64,000 bases of DNA from Pogostemon cablin (GCA_023678885.1 CM042997.1:23752064-23816063); one strand, 5' to 3'; numbered from the stretch's first letter, positions 35,029 through 46,518 are shown. The notes: generated by a model not told the origin, from the sequence alone. Numbers and translations: made by a program.

Positions 35029-36083
35029 TGGTTTATAATTTTATCTATTATTGATCCACAGACATGCATACTTATGATATACATATGATTTATGAGTTTA
35101 TAACTGCGGTGGTGTATTGCTTGAAGTATGATATCAATGGAAGTGCCATATGGTTGGGAAATGATGTTATATATGCAGATGGGGAGTGGGTATTATAATT
35201 AGGTCATTTTATTAGAGGCTTAACATCCTTAGATTTCTTATATTAAACAATGTATCTGCAATTCTTATTATCTATCTTAACCATAGTCGAAGGGATCCTA
35301 CAATTGTCCTGTTCATTTTTAATTAGTTAATATTCAAAGAGAGACAATTTAACTCAATCTAATGTAGGTTGGTGAATTCTTTTGGTTAAAAGGATTTTCT
35401 CTTCAATTTGAGATAACCCCTTCAGGACCAATCTATGGAGGGACAGTGGTGGTTGGCAATGGTTTATCTGGTGGGTGTTACTTCATTTTTTTCTTCAGGA
35501 ATCATAGGTATTGATATTCTTCTGAACACGGTAAAAGCATGAGAGTGACAATATGTTGAAAGCTTCATTGATTTGATTCAAATGGGAAATTAAACTGTCC
35601 ATCTTTGATTCTATAGTTGGTAATTTTATCTATTGTTGATCCATTGGTATGTATACCTATGATATACGTATGATTTCTTAGTTTATAACTGCACTGGTGT
35701 ATTGCTCAAGGTATTATATCAATGGAAGTGTCATATGGTCGGGAAAATGATGTTATATATGTGTAGAGGAATTTGGTATCATAATTGGGTCATTTTGTTG
35801 GAAGCTTTTCATCCTTAAATTTTTAATATTAAGCATTATATCTGCATTAATGAAAATGGTTTATCTTAACCATAGCCAACGGGATCCTACAACTGGCCTT
35901 CTCATTTCTTAATTATAATATTCAAAGAATTATTATATAACACAATCTAATGTAGAAAATGTGTTTATGGCTTGCTCATTTCTTAATTATTTAATCTTCA
36001 AAGAATTCTTCTAAAACACAATCTAATGTATAAAATGTGTTTATCTTTGACTTGAGAAAATCCCTTCTAGACCAATCTATTAA
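35029..36083 (+). repeat. large direct repeat inside the Helitron
   Basis: About 420 bp from 35029 (AATTTTATCTATTATTGATCCA) recurs from about 35614, offset near 590 bp, with about 85% identity by eye (ATGATATACATATGATT / ATGATATACGTATGATT, ATCAATGGAAGTG, GGATCCTACAA). The end of the unit (ACACAATCTAATGTA...GACCAATCTAT) appears a third time near 36000-36083. Non-coding. Confidence 0.75.
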
Positions 36084-36444
36084 TGTTTTTCTTAATATAT
36101 TATTTAATATTTATACACATATAGGACATAGAAACATACTGTATTTAAATAATTTTATTAAATTTATAAAAAAAAAACAAATTCGACGAATATGAGGACA
36201 TCAACACATTTGAATAGTTTTGTTGCCAAAACTCAACATCATAAGGATAAAATAAATAAATATTAAAAAAACATTACATTTATAATATGCAATACCCAAT
36301 TTTAGTAGATCAGCAAAACTTTATCATTATACAACTTTGTAAATTAGTCCTATAACTTTTTTCATCTTTAAATAATTAGTATCAAAGTAAAAAAAATATT
36401 ATTAAACACACAATTCCGTGCAGCGCACGGGTAAAAAAAGCTAG

Positions 36445-37050
36445 TTTGGTATAAAAAAATTAATACACTTTTGATTTTCAAATTAATTTTCTTAATCAAA
36501 TAATAATGACCTTAATATTTCAATTAATCATTTTAATAAAAATAATAATATCATTACTAATTATTGATTAGAGTAAATATCCTCTGGAATATAATATTAA
36601 TGTTTTTAAAAACTATAGAGCACCAAATTGCATAATAAATTCGTTCCATAATATTTATTTAATGGGCAGGTGTTTGAGATATATACTAATATTTTAATGT
36701 ATGTATAGTGAGTAATTATATTAGTGTTGTACGTGACTCTATGAAGAGATATTAATTATTTTGTATGAGTTTCATCTCTCAGAAAATAAAATGAATACTT
36801 TTTAACGGATGAATCAAAATGACAAAATTGATGTATACTTCTTCCGTTTTATAATAAAATTCAGAACTACTACATATACAGAATTTTAGAAAAATTATTT
36901 TTTGACTTATTTTTAGGAATAATTTGATATTTTTAGGTGGAATAAATTAAAGTAAATGAAGTATATTGTAAATGAATGATATAATCGTTGATTGTGCATT
37001 ACTTTCTTATTTGTGGATCTAAATTTATTTATAGAACAAAATAAAAAATA
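36445..37050. other. intergenic, no gene seen; eroded MITE
   Basis: AT-rich. Words of the Stowaway family (TTAATGTATGTATAGTGAGTAATTATATTAGTG, given here in part as ATAGTGAGTAATTATATTAG) near 36700 and ACTTCTTCCGTTTTATAAT near 36841 indicate a degenerate copy. Confidence 0.4.
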
Positions 37051-37237
37051 CTCCCTCTATCCTCATTTTATTATATTGGACATCTCACTTAAGGATCCTC
37101 ATTTTCTTCTTTTAATAAAAGGACCCATATATTATACACAATTCACTATTAATATAATTACTCTATATATAAAATAATAACACTTCCTAATCCACATACA
37201 AAAAATAAATAAAGATCTATGACGGGGACAGAATAAG
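37051..37237. mobile_element. Stowaway-type MITE, 187 bp
   Basis: Left end CTCCCTCTATCCTCATTTTA after TA; right end GACGGGGACAGAATAAG before TA. Interior GGACCCATATATTATACAC and CACTTCCTAATCCAC. Shorter than most relatives. Confidence 0.7.
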
Positions 37238-38216
37238 TAATAGAGTATGAATTTAACTATGAGACGGAAAGAGTACCTTTGACGTTACGTATAGAGGGTG
37301 GGTTTTATGAAAGGGAAATAGTCGGTATGGAGGAGGGGCCTGAATAGGAAAACCCCCGGTGAGATAGTTATCAATTACGGTGGTCCATCCAACCACAGTC
37401 TTCCTTTAGTTACCATCTTTGAAATTGTCTTTCAACTTAATTATGCTTTAAACTTTCTATTAATTAATTAATGTGTCTTCTATGGGAACCACTCTTCAAA
37501 TTATTCCATGAGCATCTCCTAAAGCTTCTTTAAATGGTAAATTATCTATAATTTAAAGAGTTATTATGCAACAAAAAATATTTCGAACAATCTCTTTAAA
37601 CTAACAGAAAGTTTTACATAATTATTTTGTCTTTTCAAATTTAGGAAATCATATCAATTCTTTAAAATTAAATATGTTGATATTTTATTAGTTCTAACAC
37701 TTTTTTCTTGAAAATTACATCAAAATATTTATTACTTCATATATTTAATAATAAAATAAATTAGGAGTAAACACTAAAAATAAAAGAAAAATTAAATATT
37801 ATAATGAATAAGCATTGGAAAGAGAACAAACTAAAAAAATATAAAGAGGGTGTTGGACAAAATTAAAAATAGGCTTATCTATATTTTACACTCTTTATAT
37901 CATAGAAAATACTCTTTAACTTATAAATAACCTCTTGGAGATGCTTTTACACCATTTTCTTAAAAAAATAAAACTTTATCTAATAATCTCAACAGTTATT
38001 TTAATTTTAAAATTTTCGGTACTTTTTTACACTCATAACATTATTTTACACCTTATTTATTATTTAAAAATTCAAAAATTCCTCCCAAAAGCCAATAAAA
38101 TTGAGAAAAAAATCATAAACAATGTAAAACAGTAAAAGTGAAGCTTGTTATGAAACGGAGAGAATAGTATTTTTTTTCTTATGTGACCTTGAATAACGAT
38201 TAACAAGGATTATATA
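37238..38216. other. intergenic, no gene seen
   Basis: A short patch at 37270-37410 is less AT-rich (GGTGGGTTTTATGAAAGGG, CCCCCGGTGAG) but not identifiable. The rest is AT-rich. Confidence 0.4.
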
Positions 38217-38405
38217 CTCTCTTTGTCCCGTTGATAGGTATTCTTTTGCTTTTTGCACGTAGATCATGGAGGATTAAAATAATATAATAATTTAATGTGT
38301 AGTGAATTGAAAGATATAATATTTTAATGTGCAGTGAGTATTTATATTAGTATTGAATATGAGTTCATGTATAGTAGATTGAGTATAATAATATTTTGTG
38401 TGGCA
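38217..38405. mobile_element. Stowaway-type MITE, left part only
   Basis: CTCTCTTTGTCCCGTTGATAG after TA, then family words TTTTGCACGTAGAT and TTAATGTGTAGTGAATTG. The right terminal repeat is not found; truncated. Confidence 0.5.
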
Positions 38406-38435
38406 AAAATTAAATTTAAATATCCTTTTTAGGGT

Positions 38436-39040
38436 TACTTAGTACATTAAAAATTTATTTATTATTATGAGATACAAACATACAAAAATATTACTACTAA
38501 CTACATATATTGATATTTAAATATTACTCTTACAATGTGCTGCACATAAATATTTGTGTGTAGCATAAAAGTTTGTGTGCAGCAAAAGTTATGTGTAGTA
38601 AAAAAAGTGTGTGCAGCAAAAGTTATGTGCAGTAAAAAAATTGTGTGCAGTAAAAAAAAGTGTGAATCGTAAGTGTCATGTGCAGCAAAATATTTATATA
38701 CTCCTACTCTCCAACGGCGGCACTGGTCGCCGGCGGCGAAGCTCTAGCGGTGGCAGGGGGCGGCAGCGACGGCCGACGACAGGGTGGCCGGCAGCGGCAG
38801 CGACGGCTGACGACAGGGTGGCCGGCGGCGGCGGTCCGGCGTCCGGTGGCGGTAGTGGATGGGTAAGGGGTTTAGGGTTTGTGGTTTAAAAGTATACTCC
38901 ATGTGATTATAATGAATTAAGATTATATTTGGTATTTTATTTTAATATTTTGAATGTAAGAATAATTTTTTGAACTTATTGTATCTCTTAGTAATTTAGG
39001 ATATAAAATGTGTATCTATGAGTAATTTTTTCATATTTTT
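38436..39040. repeat. dispersed repeat copy 1, with GC-rich core (MITE-free version)
   Basis: About 600 bp homologous to 42967-43770. Order of parts: short GTGTGCAGCAAAAGTTATGTGCAGTA-type tandem units (named here by GTGCAGCAAAAGTTATG, about 38560-38690), a TA-rich junction, a GC-rich GGCGGC/GGTGGC core (38710-38860), a telobox-like GTTTAGGGTTT, and an AT-rich tail. The glycine/arginine-rich frames in the core are composition artefacts. The superfamily is unknown and no terminal inverted repeats are visible. Confidence 0.7.
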
Positions 39041-39732
39041 TGGGTTTGAATTTCATTGTACAATATCCAAATCATTTTATTTTAATTTTATTTTTACAAA
39101 ATCATATATTGTGATCAATATAGTTGTGGAAATGAATTATGCGTGGTGGCAACCTTCCCCATCTCGTAAATATCTACTCAAACTCAGTTCCTCAAATAAT
39201 GACGGCTAGATTAGTATGATTGAATGGAATAACTGAGAAATGGAATGAACTTATGAATGGAATAGTAATGGGAATTGAATGATTAAAAATTATTTTTATC
39301 ATGATTGGTATCGTTCAGAATAACTCAAGTAATAGAATCTGTATTTCTTGATAATTTCAATCTCATTAATAATATTTTTATAATATTACATTTAAATTTA
39401 ATTTATTTAAAATATTAAATTACTTAAAATTTTAATGATGATTTTATATATTTTATAATTATAGAAAAATATTAAATTATAAATAAAATAAAATATTAAT
39501 ATTTTTAAAATATAAATAAAATTTAAACTACAAATAAAAAATTTATATATATTAAAAAATACTAAACTATGTATAAAAAATTATATTTATATTTATATTA
39601 CATGTATATATTCAATTTAATTAATAATATTAATTTTTTATATATAATTTACTAATTTTTATTTTGAATAAATATTAAAATAATTATATACATTTATATT
39701 TAAAATTTTTAAGAATTTAATTTAATTATATA
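39041..39732. other. AT-rich spacer with start of a PIF/Harbinger-like element
   Basis: From about 39202, GGCTAGATTAGTATGATTG and following GGAATGGAA words resemble, inverted, the sequence ending at about 40412. The remainder is extremely AT-rich. Confidence 0.4.
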
Positions 39733-39935
39733 CTACCTCCGCCCGGTTCTAAGGTATCCATTTGCTTTTTTCACGTTGATTAAGGAGTATTATTATTATA
39801 TGTAAAGTTGGTAGTTGTATTAGAGGGAAGTGGTGGGCCATATTGTGTACTTTTTTACGAAATAGGGAAAATGGATATCTTTGAAGCGGACGCCAAAAAT
39901 AGTAAAATTAATACCTTAGAAGCGGACGGATGGAG
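39733..39935. mobile_element. Stowaway-type MITE, 203 bp
   Basis: Left end CTACCTCCGCCCGGTTCTAAG after TA; right end (reverse complement CTCCATCCGTCCGCTTCTAAG) before TA. It belongs to the TTCTAAGGTATCCATTT subfamily shared with 43957-44243. Confidence 0.85.
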
Positions 39936-40119
39936 TATTTTTTACCGATTTGAGTATATAAAAATATTTATTTTTTATTTAAATTTTAAATGATTTATTA
40001 TTTTATTTTTTATTAAATAATTTAATACAAATGATTTTAATAAATATTACTTAAGTAGAAAAATAGTAACATATTTATAATTATATAAATAAATATTGTA
40101 TAAATTAAAAGAATATTAT

Positions 40120-40124
<5 letters not shown>

Positions 40125-40175
<51 letters not shown>

Positions 40176-40202
40176 GGTGTGTGTGTGTGTGTGTGTGTGT
40201 GT
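40125..40202. repeat. compound (TA)n(TG)n microsatellite
   Basis: About 43 bp of TA followed by about 35 bp of TG, then a GGTGGGG-rich tail. It generates long threonine-histidine and isoleucine-tyrosine frames that are not genes. Confidence 0.95.
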
Positions 40203-40838
40203 GAGAGGGTGGGGTGGGGTGGGAGGGAACGAGGGAATGTAATGGACAATACCATGGGGAGTGGGAGGAATGTCCATTCCCACATGTAAGGAAATACACA
40301 TTCCTTTGAAATCGTGATTTCTATTACTAAAATCATACCAATCGCAGGAATGAGAACAGAACTAGGAATGACGATTCCATTCCCACCCATTCCAACGTAC
40401 CAATCACGCCCTTATGGTGTTCATGGTGCGCGCAGTTTTGTGCTTATTTCGGTAAAATTTAAATGGTATTCCTATAGGTGATTCGCTTTGACAATTAATT
40501 TTAATTTGTAGTTAGTAATAAAATTTATTATGCGATTTTAAGTGGTTTTTTTTTACTATTTGATAGTTTAAAAAATAGCATTAACATACTTAACATAACA
40601 ATAGAATACATACGAATATATAAAATATAAATATGCAAAAATGTTAAATTTAAAGTGTTTTTTACCCTTAAAAATAAAACATTGTAACACTTATCAAATT
40701 AATAAAATTTTAAAGATATGAAATCATCATTCGATCTTATAAACAACCCAAATAATGTAATGTAGTATTCATTAAATAAAACAACTTATATTAAAATTAT
40801 TTTGCGATCCAAAATATTTAACCTTGTATATGTCTTTT

Positions 40839-40845
<7 letters not shown>

Positions 40846-40890
<45 letters not shown>
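40846..40890. repeat. (TA)n microsatellite
   Basis: TA run of about 44 bp. Confidence 0.95.
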
Positions 40891-40894
<4 letters not shown>

Positions 40895-41037
40895 GAGTGC
40901 AGTGCGGCGCAATTTTACATTAAAATCGAAATTGCACCATTCAAGCGGTACTATTTTTCCCAATAAAATTAACCACAGTTTAAATAAAATATCAATAAAT
41001 GCTGTGAGAGTTGATTAATTTGTCTTTAAAAAAAAAT

Positions 41038-42535
41038 GACAAATTCTCACGTGAGACATCCGTTTAGGTGAGACGGATCTAAGACGGTACCCAATTATAA
41101 TTTATCCCATTTTTATTAATTAATAAAATTAATTGGTATATTCCCTATAAATGTGTAATCCCTTAAATGTTGCTCCATTAGTTTAGATTTAGTAGAAAGA
41201 GTGTCTTTCCAAATTCAATTCATTCCATCGAGGAAAGAGAAAAGATTTATCAAATTCATTCCATTCCTCAATTCATCGTCTGGAAGAAGAGAAACGTCTA
41301 GAGTTAGAGAAAGAGAAATGAAAGTCTTCTCAAATTCCTAACATCCTTCGATTATAATATGGAAGAAGAGAAAAAGAAGTGCAAAGTTTGATTTTCTTCG
41401 CTGTCTACATTCTCCTATTTAGTAGTTTGGAAACGAATCTCAAATATCAAGGTATTGTTCCTGCACTCAATTAGTTATCTAATGTATTATTGTAGGTTTA
41501 AAACACCTAATTTTGTGATAATATTATAAAAATTAGCATTCCCTGCACCGATTCGTCTCTTGTCTGAGTTCCATACATCAGATCTGAAGCCAGGTCGTGC
41601 ATAAGGTGTCTTCCACCACTAATTGGAAGCTTCACCGCGAATATGTCATTTGATCGATGTAGTATGTCATAGTTTGTTAGAGAAACATAAATGTGATTTT
41701 ACTGATATAGTATGTTATTTCTGTGTTAAAGTATGTTATTTGTTCGCTCTAGTATGTTAGAGTTCATTAGACATAAATAAATGTGATTTTACCATATGAA
41801 TGTTATAGTATGTTATTTTAATGTTATAGTATGTCATTTTAATGTTATAGTATGTCATTTCACATGAAAACGACATATTATGAGACATATGTAATACGCT
41901 ATAAAATTATAACACACTATAACACGAAAACGACATACTATGACGCATATGAAAACACTTTTAGATAAGATATTACGGTAAAAATATAAAATATTGTTAG
42001 GTAACATACAATTACACAGAAATTACATACTCTAATGCGTATTTGACATACTATAAAAAACATAATATCCTTTTAGCGACATACTATAGTACTTACATTC
42101 ACATAATAATATGGAAACAACATACTATAACACTAATGCAATATTCTTCCAGGTAAGATAAAAATAATACAAAAATTACATACTATAACACTAATGAAAT
42201 ATTCTTCCAGGTAAGACAAAAATAATACAAAAATTACATACTATAACGTATTCACGACATACTTAATACACGTAATGTACACGAGCGTTCACGCAAAAAA
42301 AAATAAAGATTTTAATTTATCTCCTCTAAAAAAATTTAATGATTTGAATTTATCCCATAAATTTAGGAACTACTAAAAATAAATAAGCATTAATTAGTCA
42401 TTATTATCCCATAAATTTAGGAACTATTAAAGATAAGGGTTTGACTAACCATAATTATATTATATTATATTTAATTAATTGTGGATAATATACTGAACTA
42501 ACCCGTCTCACACCCGTCTCACAAGAGACAAGCTT
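41038..42535. mobile_element. MULE-type non-autonomous element of the GTGAGACGG family, about 1.5 kb
   Basis: Left end GACAAATTCTCACGTGAGAC, right end with GTCTCACAAGAGACAAGCTT; both carry GTGAGACGG palindromic motifs like 56022-56297. The 9-bp string AAAAAAAAT flanks it (41029-41037 and 42536-42544). The duplication is simple sequence, so it counts as modest evidence. At 41190-41470 there is purine-rich, UTR-like sequence (GAAGAAGAGAAA), possibly captured. From 41640 to 42270 there is a loose array of TATAGTATGTCAT and ACATACTATAA words on both strands. Confidence 0.65.
41640..42270. repeat. array of AGTATGTCAT / ACATACTATA words
   Basis: In the first half, TATAGTATGT(T/C)AT recurs every 20-40 bp; in the second half the reverse-complement ACATACTATAA dominates. 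This gives a broadly palindromic array. A block of about 53 bp (CATACTATAACACTAATG...AATAATACAAAAATTA) is directly repeated near 42120-42240. Confidence 0.75.
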
Positions 42536-42966
42536 AAAAAAAATTGTTCCCACCCGAGATAGCCTGCATAATTGTCTCTGGGAGTGTTTTTGGTGTAATA
42601 ATATTTGTGAGGGAAAATATTAAAATTAATCCTTTATGTTTGGAGTAATTCAATTTTAATATTCAAGTTAGCGAAATTCGTTATATTTGCACTTTTGATT
42701 CTTAAGTGTTCGATTTTAATTTTTTTTTCACTTTTAATCTTTTTTCGGCCAGAGACTACTAAACACCACTTAAAATTTAAATGTGAGATGCACGAAACAC
42801 TAAAATGTCCATATAACATAAATATAAAATAAAAAATATAAAAGTTTAAGAGAAAAAGTCGAAGTTAAAATGTCGCTATAATGTCCATTCCAACAATTAT
42901 GTCTTCCACCGTCCCTACCCTTGGAAAGTGATTGTGGAGTTAAAAAATAAAAAATAAAAAACAAAA

Positions 42967-43770
42967 ATGGTACTTACTATAAGGTACTACATTAAAAACT
43001 CTTGTATTATTATGAAATGCAAATATACAAAGTATTGCTACTAATTACATAAATATATAGTGATATTCCAATATTACCCTTACAATATGCTGTACATAAA
43101 TGTTTGTGTGCAGCATAAAAGTTCGTGTGCAGCAAAAGTTATGTGCAGTAAAAAAAATGTGTGCAGCAAAAGTTATGTGCAGTAAAAAAAGTGTCTGCAG
43201 CAAAAAAGTGTGAATCGTAAGTGTCATGTGCAGCGAAAAAATTATACTCCCTCAATCCCAACTTAAGAGTCTCATAAGCTTTTGGGCACGTGAATTAAGG
43301 AGTATTATTATTTAATGTGTAGTGGGTAGTTGTATTAGTGGGTGTGGAGCCCCATGTTTTAATTGTATTAGTGGATGTGGGTGGGTCCCATGTGTCCAAA
43401 AAAGAAAATGAGACTCTTTAGGTGAGACGACCAAAATGGTAAAATGACCCTCTTAGCCTGGGACGGAGGGAGTATACTCCTACTCTCTGGCGGCGGCGGC
43501 CGGCAGTGGCGGCGGCCGGTCACCGGTCGTCGACGGAGGAGTGGCTGGTGGCACAACTCCGACGGCAGGCGGCGGCGGTCCAACGATGGCAGTTGGTGGG
43601 TGAGGGGTTTAGGTTTTGTGATTTAAAAGAGTATGAGATTATAATGAATTAAGATTATATTTGTTATTTTACTTTAATATTTTGTATGTGAGAGTAATTT
43701 TTTGAGCTCATTATATCTTCTAGTAATTTAGGGTACAAAATGTGTGCCTATAAGTAATTTTTCATAATAA
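42967..43770. repeat. dispersed repeat copy 2, carrying a MITE
   Basis: Homologous to 38436-39040 along its length: GTGCAGCAAAAGTTATG units near 43110-43230, a GC-rich GGCGGCGGC core at 43485-43600, GGGGTTTAGG, then the AT-rich tail. It differs by a Stowaway MITE at 43247-43473 placed at the TA of the TATACTCCTACTCTC junction that is empty in copy 1. Confidence 0.75.
43247..43473. mobile_element. Stowaway-type MITE, 227 bp
   Basis: Left end CTCCCTCAATCCCAACTTAAG after TA; right end CTGGGACGGAGGGAG before TA. The related empty site in copy 1 (TTATATACTCCTACTC, 38695-38710) shows that insertion duplicated TA, the expected Tc1/mariner-type target. Confidence 0.92.
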
Positions 43771-43956
43771 AAATAATAATAAATAAATTTATCTTTGTCT
43801 TGTCATTATTATGTCGATACGAAATACTACCTAATAACACGAATTACCCCGTAATTGTAACCCTCCTCCCCTTAAATAGTAATCAATTGGACACTTTGCT
43901 ACCTATTAGCTAATGGGTTAAAACGAAATTAAGATTATTTAAGTGTAATTAATGTA

Positions 43957-44243
43957 CTCCCTCCCTCCGCTTCTAAGGTATCTATTTTATTATTTTTGGC
44001 GGTATCAATTTCTTCTATTTAGCAAAAAAATATACAATATGACTCACCACTTCCCTCTAATACAACTACCCACTTTACATATAATAATAATACTCCTTAA
44101 TCAACGTGCAAAAAGTAGCAAAAAAATATACAATATGATTCACCACTTCCATCTAATACAACTACCCACATTACATATAATAATAATACTCCTTAATCCA
44201 CGTGCAAAAAGTAAACAGACACTTTAGAACCAAACAGAAGGAG
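43957..44243. mobile_element. Stowaway-type MITE with a 96-bp internal tandem duplication
   Basis: Left end CTCCCTCCCTCCGCTTCTAAG after TA; right end ACCAAACAGAAGGAG before TA. The unit at 44021-44116 (AGCAAAAAAATATACAATAT...) is repeated at 44117-44212 with few changes (CCCTCTAAT/CCATCTAAT, AATCAACG/AATCCACG). Only the right half is duplicated. Confidence 0.85.
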
Positions 44244-44489
44244 TATAAACTTTATAATATTAATACATTTTTAAAACTCATAAAGTGTTATTAATTCAAT
44301 ATAAACTAAACACTTGATAGAGTTTTCGTGCGCTAGCTAAATTCTACTCCTAATCTTACAAAAACTTACTATACCTTAATTTAAAAAATAATCAATATAC
44401 TATACACCTATAAAAATTCAACTCCTAATCTTCATCTTATCTATTTTTCATATATTTTCTCTCCTCAATGAACATTAAGTTAAAATGTA

Positions 44490-44654
44490 CTATTCCATTT
44501 ATCTACATAAAAGGTATCAATTTTATTATTTGGGGCCACTATAAATGTATCCATTTTTTAGTAAAAGGGACTCATACATGACCCACCACATCTCTTCAAT
44601 ACAACTACCCACTGCACATATAATAATAATATTCCTTAATCACCAAAATAAATA
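44490..44654. mobile_element. Stowaway-type MITE, left part only
   Basis: CTATTCCATTTATCTACATAA after TA starts a copy of the AAGGTATCAATTTTATTATTT subfamily that ends without a right terminal repeat, where the next MITE begins. Confidence 0.5.
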
Positions 44655-44907
44655 CTATTTCCTCTGTGCGTCCTTTTAAAAGAGTTACATTTACTATTTG
44701 CACAGAAATTAAAAAATATGGTATTTTAATGTATTGTGAGTTGAGAGATATAATATTTTAATATATAGTAAGTAATTGCATTAGTCTTATGCGTGAGTTC
44801 CATAGAGATATTATTTTTGTGTGAGTCTCATCCACTAAAAAAATAAGATACAACTCTTTTTATGAAATGTATTAATTAGTAAAATGTAACTCTTGCAACG
44901 GGATGGT
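44655..44907. mobile_element. Stowaway-type MITE, 253 bp
   Basis: Left end CTATTTCCTCTGTGCGTCC after TA; right end GCAACGGGATGG, diverged. Interior TTTTAATGTATTGTGAGTTGAG and GTGAGTTCC. Confidence 0.65.
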
Positions 44908-46134
44908 TACCATAAATTATCACTAATGATAATTTTCCTACCCCCACATAAATATAAAACAATTACTCCATTTTGAGACATTTTAGTATTTGAAATTATT
45001 CTTTACAAAGGAGTATGAAGTATTTGTCTACTATGATATGTTGGGTTCTGATTGATCTCACAAATACATTAATTGGATCCAGTAGGAAATAGATATGTAA
45101 GATGACGACATGAAATTTTATTACCACACACCATGATTAATTCATTATTTTATTGTACTAATGTGTGATTGTTGTTGGGTTTATTTGTGCCTATGATACT
45201 GTGAAATCTCCTTAGTCCTATATTTGGTATGGTCAATAATTAGTATGTATTTAACTTTTAAGAATATATAATAATAATACAATTTCATGAGCACGTTAAG
45301 GTAAATACTCATCCAATTAGGAGATTGTTGGAAATATTAGTTTAACACATGATGTCAATTAAAGATGTATATATCTTGTGTCAAGTAGATCCAATTGAAA
45401 TGACCCAATAAAAGTTGTGGGCCTATTGAACGTTACAGAGTGATGGAGTTTATTTGTAGAAACCAAATTAAACATAAAGGAAAGCATATTAAATTACGAC
45501 AGATTTAATTCTTACATTTTATACACTATGGCTAAAAATGAAACGAGAATCTCATCACGTGCAAGATTTATATCAACTTATGTTAAATTTTAATTTTACA
45601 TCTTCTATAATAAACAAAATCTTAGACGAGTGAAACGTAATATATTTCCATTTTAAAGTATAAGAGTATATTATGTGTGTTTTGTGAGTATCTAAATTTT
45701 CAAATGTAACATTACAATTTAGAAAGAGATCATAATAAAGATTTATACTAAGTTTTTTTTATATATATATATAATTTGGTTTAGGTAAATTTCCTATTGA
45801 TTTTTTCAATTATCATGAAATAATTAGAAAATATATTACCTTTACTATCTCATAATAAATGTTATACTCTTTGTTTTCTGTCTATTCTATAATAAATATT
45901 ACTATATATATCATTTTTAAAAACGCAAAAGCTCATGTGCCCGGGGACACGGAGGGATACTCTGTGTTCCCATTTGAACACAACCCTCCCCCCTCCAATT
46001 CTATTTAAACATATGTATTACTAGGGGTTTAAATTGCAAAGGCGCACGGAATGTGCTCCGTGCGCCCGAGTGCACAGGAGCCTCATTCTTTTAAAAATAG
46101 ACACTATCACACGAACTTATAATTTTAAAATATA
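44908..46134. other. intergenic; possible copia-type LTR edge and a GC-rich hairpin
   Basis: Near 45320, TTAGGAGATTGTTGGAAATATTAG resembles the polypurine tract plus TGTTGG start of a copia-type 3' LTR (seen in two pieces: TTAGGAGAT and TGTTGGAAAT). No reverse transcriptase is recognisable upstream. A perfect 10-bp hairpin lies at 46041-46066. Otherwise AT-rich and non-coding. Confidence 0.35.
46041..46066. repeat. perfect GC-rich hairpin
   Basis: GGCGCACGGA (46041-46050) pairs fully with TCCGTGCGCC (46057-46066) across a 6-base loop ATGTGC. It lies about 70 bp outside the Helitron 3' end at 46135. Confidence 0.9.
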
Positions 46135-46518
46135 CTAGTATTTCTCGTCCGTGCGTTGTACGGTGAGCCATTTATTATAGGATTATTTGATTTTTTGTTT
46201 TTGTTTAATAGTGTTATGTTTATGTATGTATATATTTGAGCTTCTCTCATCCGATTTTTTGGTGTGCTTTGAATTTTGTTATCATTTTATTTTTTTATTT
46301 ATGTTTACAATTATCTCATGTGTTTTGCACGAAAATAATTATATTTTGCAAATAATTTTTAAGCATTTTATTATAGGATTATTGTAATTTATATTTTATT
46401 TTTAATAGTTTGATCTCTACGAATATGTATGAGCTTGTCTCGTCCGGTTTTGATATGGTTAGAATTTTGTTGTAGACTTGTAGTTTTATTTTTTTATTTA
46501 TGTTGTTATCACTTCCCT

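Larger units (their letters stand above)
32416..36444 (+). mobile_element. Non-autonomous Helitron, about 4.0 kb
   Basis: The 5' end TCTTTATATATATAATAG follows an A (32415). The 3' end is a perfect 6-bp stem hairpin CCGTGC-AGC-GCACGG (36416-36430), then GTAAAAAAAG and CTAG (36441-36444) before T. This fits Helitron termini. The interior looks partly host-derived: UTR-like CT-rich sequence near 32640-32900 and exon-like patches near 32680-32710 and 33970-34015. I recognise no protein. It contains a nested MULE-MITE (33329-33588) and a large direct repeat (35029-35450 with 35614-36083). Confidence 0.65.
39202..40412. mobile_element. possible PIF/Harbinger-like non-autonomous element
   Basis: The right end reverse complement GGGCGTGATTGGTACGTTGG, followed by AATGGGTGGGAATGG, resembles the left end GGCTAGATTAGTATGATTG followed by AATGGAATAAC. 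The interior holds a Stowaway MITE (39733-39935) and the (TA)n-(TG)n tract. A TTA/TAA duplication is not clear on both sides, so the superfamily is tentative. Confidence 0.4.

Noticed and set aside
38866..38882. TTTAGGG words suggesting interstitial telomere repeats
   Set aside because: Only about two partial units are present, better described as a telobox-like motif within a dispersed repeat.
38611..38889. Gly/Arg-rich frames of 62-92 codons
   Set aside because: Simple GGCGGC repeats in a dispersed element; the second genomic copy in this window does not keep the frame.
40037..40390. 117-codon frame with Thr-His and Ile-Tyr runs
   Set aside because: Generated by the (TA)n(TG)n microsatellite.
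45320..45345. Copia-type polypurine tract and LTR start
   Set aside because: The motif is suggestive, but no LTR pair, integrase or reverse transcriptase could be recognised; kept only as a remark.
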